Origin: Nitrospirota bacterium
GTDB lineage: Bacteria > Nitrospirota > Nitrospiria > Nitrospirales > NS-4
Assembly (NCBI GenBank): GCA_005877565.1
Contig: VBOK01000135.1
Coordinates: forward strand, 1 to 7,478
Length of the DNA: 7,478 bases
Direction: 5' to 3'
Shown: in pieces, positions 5,451 through 7,478 of the stretch
Layout: each line of letters begins with the position of its first letter
Position numbering within the stretch: the stretch's first letter is position 1
Notes under the pieces: model-generated
Seen by the model: only the letters and a program-made list of their open reading frames with translations
What the model was told of the DNA's origin: nothing
Database searches by the model: none
Position numbers and translations under genes: made by a program

Positions 5451-6932
5451 ATGGATCGTCTTGTCGAGTGCGTCCCCAACTTCAGCGAAGGCCGGAAGCC
5501 CGAGACCATTGACGCGCTGGTCCACGCCATTCAGGCTGTCCCCGGCGTCGTCGTGCTGGACCGCCAGAGCGACGCCGATCACAACCGCACCGTCCTGACC
5601 TTCATCGGGCCGCCCGAATCCGTCGCCGAAGCCGCCTTCCGGGCGGCCGAAGAGGCCCTCCAACGGATCAACCTCACCACCCACCGTGGCGAGCATCCCC
5701 GCGTCGGCGCCACGGACGTGATCCCGTTCGTCCCGATCCGCGGCGCTACATTGGACGACTGCGTCCACCTCGCGCGGCTCGTCGGGCGTCGCCTGGCGGA
5801 GGAGCTGCACATCCCGGTCTTCCTCTACGAGCACGCCGCCAAGGAGCCGTTCCGCACCCGCATCGAGGACATCCGTCGAGGAGGGATGGAGGAACTGGCG
5901 GAGCGGATGCGGATGAACCCGGAATGGGCGCCGGACTTCGGGGACGCGAAACTGCACCGCACGGCCGGAGCCACTATCGTGGGTGCGCGGCGCCCGCTTA
6001 TCGCGTACAACGTGAACCTTGCCAGCAAAAACCTGGACATCGCCAAGGCCATCGCCTACACCGTGCGCGCCTCCAACGGCGGACTGCCTTCGGTCAAGGC
6101 TGTCGGCATCACCTTGAAGACCCGCGGCATCGTGCAGGTCTCCATGAACCTGACCAACTACGAAGAGACGCCCGTCCACGTGGTGTACGAGGCGGTCAAG
6201 TCGGAAGCAGCCAAGCGCGGCGTGGAGGTCCAGAGCAGCGAAGTGATCGGGCTGATCCCGGAAGCGGCCGTCGCGCAGGTCGCCGGGCACTACCTCAAGC
6301 TGGAAAACTTCTCCATGAGCCAGATCCTCGAAGCGCGCATGGCCCAAGTCCTGACGCGGGACCTCTCTACCACGGTCGGTCAGTTCCTGGAGGCCGTCTC
6401 GGCCCCGAACGCGGCGCCGGGCGGGGGCAGCGTCGCGGCCATGACCGGCGCAGCCGCCATGGCCTTGGGCGTGATGGTCGCCGGGCGCCTGCTCGAAAAG
6501 GAAACGCAGCCCCAGAAGGTCGCCACGCTCCGCTCGAAGCGCGACCTCCTGATCCAGCTCCGAGACCGGCTTCAGGCAGCGATCCGCGAAGATGCCGCCG
6601 CGTACAATGCCGTGCTCCAGAACATCAAGCGGCCCATGATTGATCCGGAGCGAGGCGCGGCCCTGCAGCAGTCCCTCAACGTCGCAATCGCGGTTCCACT
6701 CGCGATCATGGATCTGGCCGTGACCGGCAGGGATGTCCTTCGCGAGCTGATCCCCTTCGCCTCTTCGCCCCTGGCCGCCGACCTGAAAGCCGGCATCTTC
6801 GTAGCGCGAGCGGCCGGCGAATGCGCCCTCACCTGCGTCAAGGTCAATCTGGAGTCGCTGAAGGACGATCCCCGTGGGCCGGATTTGCTGAAACAGCTCG
6901 CCCCGTATGAAGAGCGGCTCCGGCGGGACTGA
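5451..6932 (+). CDS. ftcD: Bifunctional glutamate formimidoyltransferase / formimidoyl-THF cyclodeaminase
   Basis: The product joins both FTCD activities in one 493-residue chain, as in animals. The N-terminal half moves the formimino group of N-formiminoglutamate to tetrahydrofolate, and the C-terminal half releases ammonia to form 5,10-methenyl-THF. The transferase part (about 1-300) begins with the hallmark ECVPNFSEGR and has EHPRVGATDVIPFVP, in which H82 matches the catalytic His82 of the pig enzyme. The cyclodeaminase part (about 305-493) has FLEAVSAPNAAPGGGSVAA (312-330) and DAAAYNAV (381-388). Many bacteria encode the two activities as separate genes. The ATG at 5451 is chosen because the family motif begins four residues later; the frame is open further upstream, but that sequence is non-homologous and includes the promoter. 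No convincing Shine-Dalgarno is seen. No histidine-degradation gene is in the window, so its source of formiminoglutamate is unknown; recycling of 5-formyl-THF, an activity known for the transferase domain, is an alternative role. Confidence 0.92.
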   Translation: MDRLVECVPNFSEGRKPETIDALVHAIQAVPGVVVLDRQSDADHNRTVLTFIGPPESVAEAAFRAAEEALQRINLTTHRGEHPRVGATDVIPFVPIRGATLDDCVHLARLVGRRLAEELHIPVFLYEHAAKEPFRTRIEDIRRGGMEELAERMRMNPEWAPDFGDAKLHRTAGATIVGARRPLIAYNVNLASKNLDIAKAIAYTVRASNGGLPSVKAVGITLKTRGIVQVSMNLTNYEETPVHVVYEAVKSEAAKRGVEVQSSEVIGLIPEAAVAQVAGHYLKLENFSMSQILEARMAQVLTRDLSTTVGQFLEAVSAPNAAPGGGSVAAMTGAAAMALGVMVAGRLLEKETQPQKVATLRSKRDLLIQLRDRLQAAIREDAAAYNAVLQNIKRPMIDPERGAALQQSLNVAIAVPLAIMDLAVTGRDVLRELIPFASSPLAADLKAGIFVARAAGECALTCVKVNLESLKDDPRGPDLLKQLAPYEERLRRD

Positions 6933-6953
6933 GTCCTCTCCCTGACAGCTTCC

Positions 6954-7403
6954 ATGTTTGAAAAGGTGATCTCCGGCGGGCAGACCGGTGTGGACCGCGC
7001 GGCGCTGGACGTCGCCCTGGAGCTGGGCGTGCCGGCCGGTGGGTGGTGCCCCAAGGGTCGCAAGGCCGAAGACGGCTCGCTCGCCTCTCGCTATCCGTTG
7101 ACGGAAACGCCCTCTGAGGAATACTGGCAACGCACAGAATGGAACGTCCGCGATTCCGACGGCACGCTGGTGTTGACACGTGGAGCCCCAACGGAAGGGA
7201 CGGCCTACACAATCGAAGTAGCCAGAAAGCTGGGCAAGCCCTGCCTGGTGCTGGACTTGACCGAAGCGCCTAACGAGTCAGTCGTGAAGGCCTGGGCGGA
7301 TGAGCACCAGGTGCGCGTGTTAAACGTGGCCGGCCCACGCGAGTCCAAATGCCCGGGCATCTACGCCCAGGCTGCGCAATTCTTGCGGAAGGCTCTCGAC
7401 TAA
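6954..7403 (+). CDS. Putative molybdenum cofactor carrier-like protein (SLOG-type Rossmann fold)
   Basis: This 149-residue soluble protein resembles the 'putative molybdenum carrier protein' family, relatives of algal Moco carrier proteins and of the SLOG/LOG nucleotide-binding fold. Motifs seen are ISGGQTGVDRAALDVA (6-21), the glycine-rich phosphate-binding type loop after the first strand; GGWCPKGRKAEDG (29-41); RTEWNVRDSDGTLVLTRG (60-77); GTAYTIEVARKLGKP (82-96); and NVAGPRESKCPGIY (124-137) near the C-terminus. It has no signal peptide or membrane segment. Bacterial members are mostly uncharacterised: cofactor carriage is inferred from the algal proteins, and nucleotide or nucleotide-derivative binding is equally plausible. 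The ATG is 21 bases after the FTCD stop, so co-transcription is likely, but no Shine-Dalgarno is visible between them. No molybdopterin synthesis or molybdoenzyme gene is nearby to support a molybdenum role. Confidence 0.82.
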   Translation: MFEKVISGGQTGVDRAALDVALELGVPAGGWCPKGRKAEDGSLASRYPLTETPSEEYWQRTEWNVRDSDGTLVLTRGAPTEGTAYTIEVARKLGKPCLVLDLTEAPNESVVKAWADEHQVRVLNVAGPRESKCPGIYAQAAQFLRKALD

Positions 7404-7408
7404 TGCGT

Positions 7409-7446
7409 CCCCTCTCCCCTGCGAGGGAGAGGGCTAGGGTGAGGGG
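7409..7446. repeat. Interspersed GC-rich repeat with 9-bp hairpin after the last plus-strand gene
   Basis: Six bases after the TAA at 7401-7403, CCCTCTCCC (7410-7418) and GGGAGAGGG (7425-7433) form a perfect 9-bp stem around a six-base loop, followed by CTAGGGTGAGGGGG. The CCCCTC at 7409-7414 could also pair with GAGGGG at 7441-7446. The pattern belongs to a widely scattered bacterial repeat that yields spurious peptides of the 'PLTLALSLAGERG' type when translated on the minus strand, as here. There is no T-tract, so it is not a canonical intrinsic terminator, though the stem could still protect or end the FTCD transcript. Only one copy is visible here; the repeat call rests on recognition. 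The remaining bases to 7478 show nothing I can name. Confidence 0.65.
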
Positions 7447-7478
7447 GCCAATGGGTAGGCAGCCCAAACAATACAGCC

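Noticed and set aside
5343..7130. 595-codon minus-strand open frame opposite the FTCD gene
   Set aside because: Antisense shadow of a well-supported FTCD gene; it also runs into the next gene's antisense and shows no recognisable domain.
1..7478. CRISPR array, insertion sequence, tRNA or rRNA, or defence system
   Set aside because: No regularly spaced repeats, transposase, integrase, RNA-gene signature or defence-type domain is visible on either strand.

Overview
This window is a compact, GC-rich (about 60-65% by eye) piece of a bacterial chromosome. Almost all of it is coding, and nearly every gene belongs to a recognisable family. The gene order ilvB-ilvN-ilvC-psd-pssA-leuA is one I know from Geobacter-type Deltaproteobacteria and from Nitrospirota. 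A short interspersed sequence between ilvB and ilvN, of a kind often mistranslated as 'VTLN-VKGL', together with the protein character, makes a Nitrospira-like or related organism my best guess. This is a recognition-based inference; no rRNA or other marker is present.

Layout. Positions 5278 down to 1 on the minus strand hold six tightly packed genes: acetolactate synthase large subunit (ilvB), small subunit (ilvN), ketol-acid reductoisomerase (ilvC), phosphatidylserine decarboxylase (psd), phosphatidylserine synthase (pssA), and the first 186 codons of 2-isopropylmalate synthase (leuA), cut by the window edge. Apart from the 39-base ilvB-ilvN gap, which holds most of a dispersed repeat, neighbouring genes are only 1-3 bases apart, so they are very probably one transcript. 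Positions 5279-5450 form a divergent intergenic region with a plausible sigma70-type promoter for each direction and an imperfect dyad inside the ilvB promoter. Positions 5451-7403 on the plus strand hold a fused glutamate formimidoyltransferase/formimidoyl-THF cyclodeaminase (FTCD) and a small SLOG-like protein of the putative molybdenum-cofactor-carrier family. Positions 7404-7478 contain a second interspersed repeat that forms a 9-bp hairpin just after the last stop codon.

How the genes work together. IlvB and IlvN make acetolactate or acetohydroxybutyrate from pyruvate or 2-ketobutyrate. IlvC reduces and isomerises it on the way to valine and isoleucine, and LeuA draws 2-ketoisovalerate into leucine synthesis. 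PssA and Psd, placed between ilvC and leuA, make phosphatidylserine and then phosphatidylethanolamine, so membrane lipid synthesis appears to be co-transcribed with branched-chain amino acid synthesis. The divergent FTCD gene belongs to folate one-carbon metabolism and is not obviously connected to the ilv operon.

I see no convincing new biological system. The points most worth checking are a near-leaderless promoter arrangement for the FTCD gene, a Met where a catalytically implicated Glu normally sits in LeuA, a shortened cofactor-specificity loop in IlvC, and a repeat abutting the ilvB stop codon.
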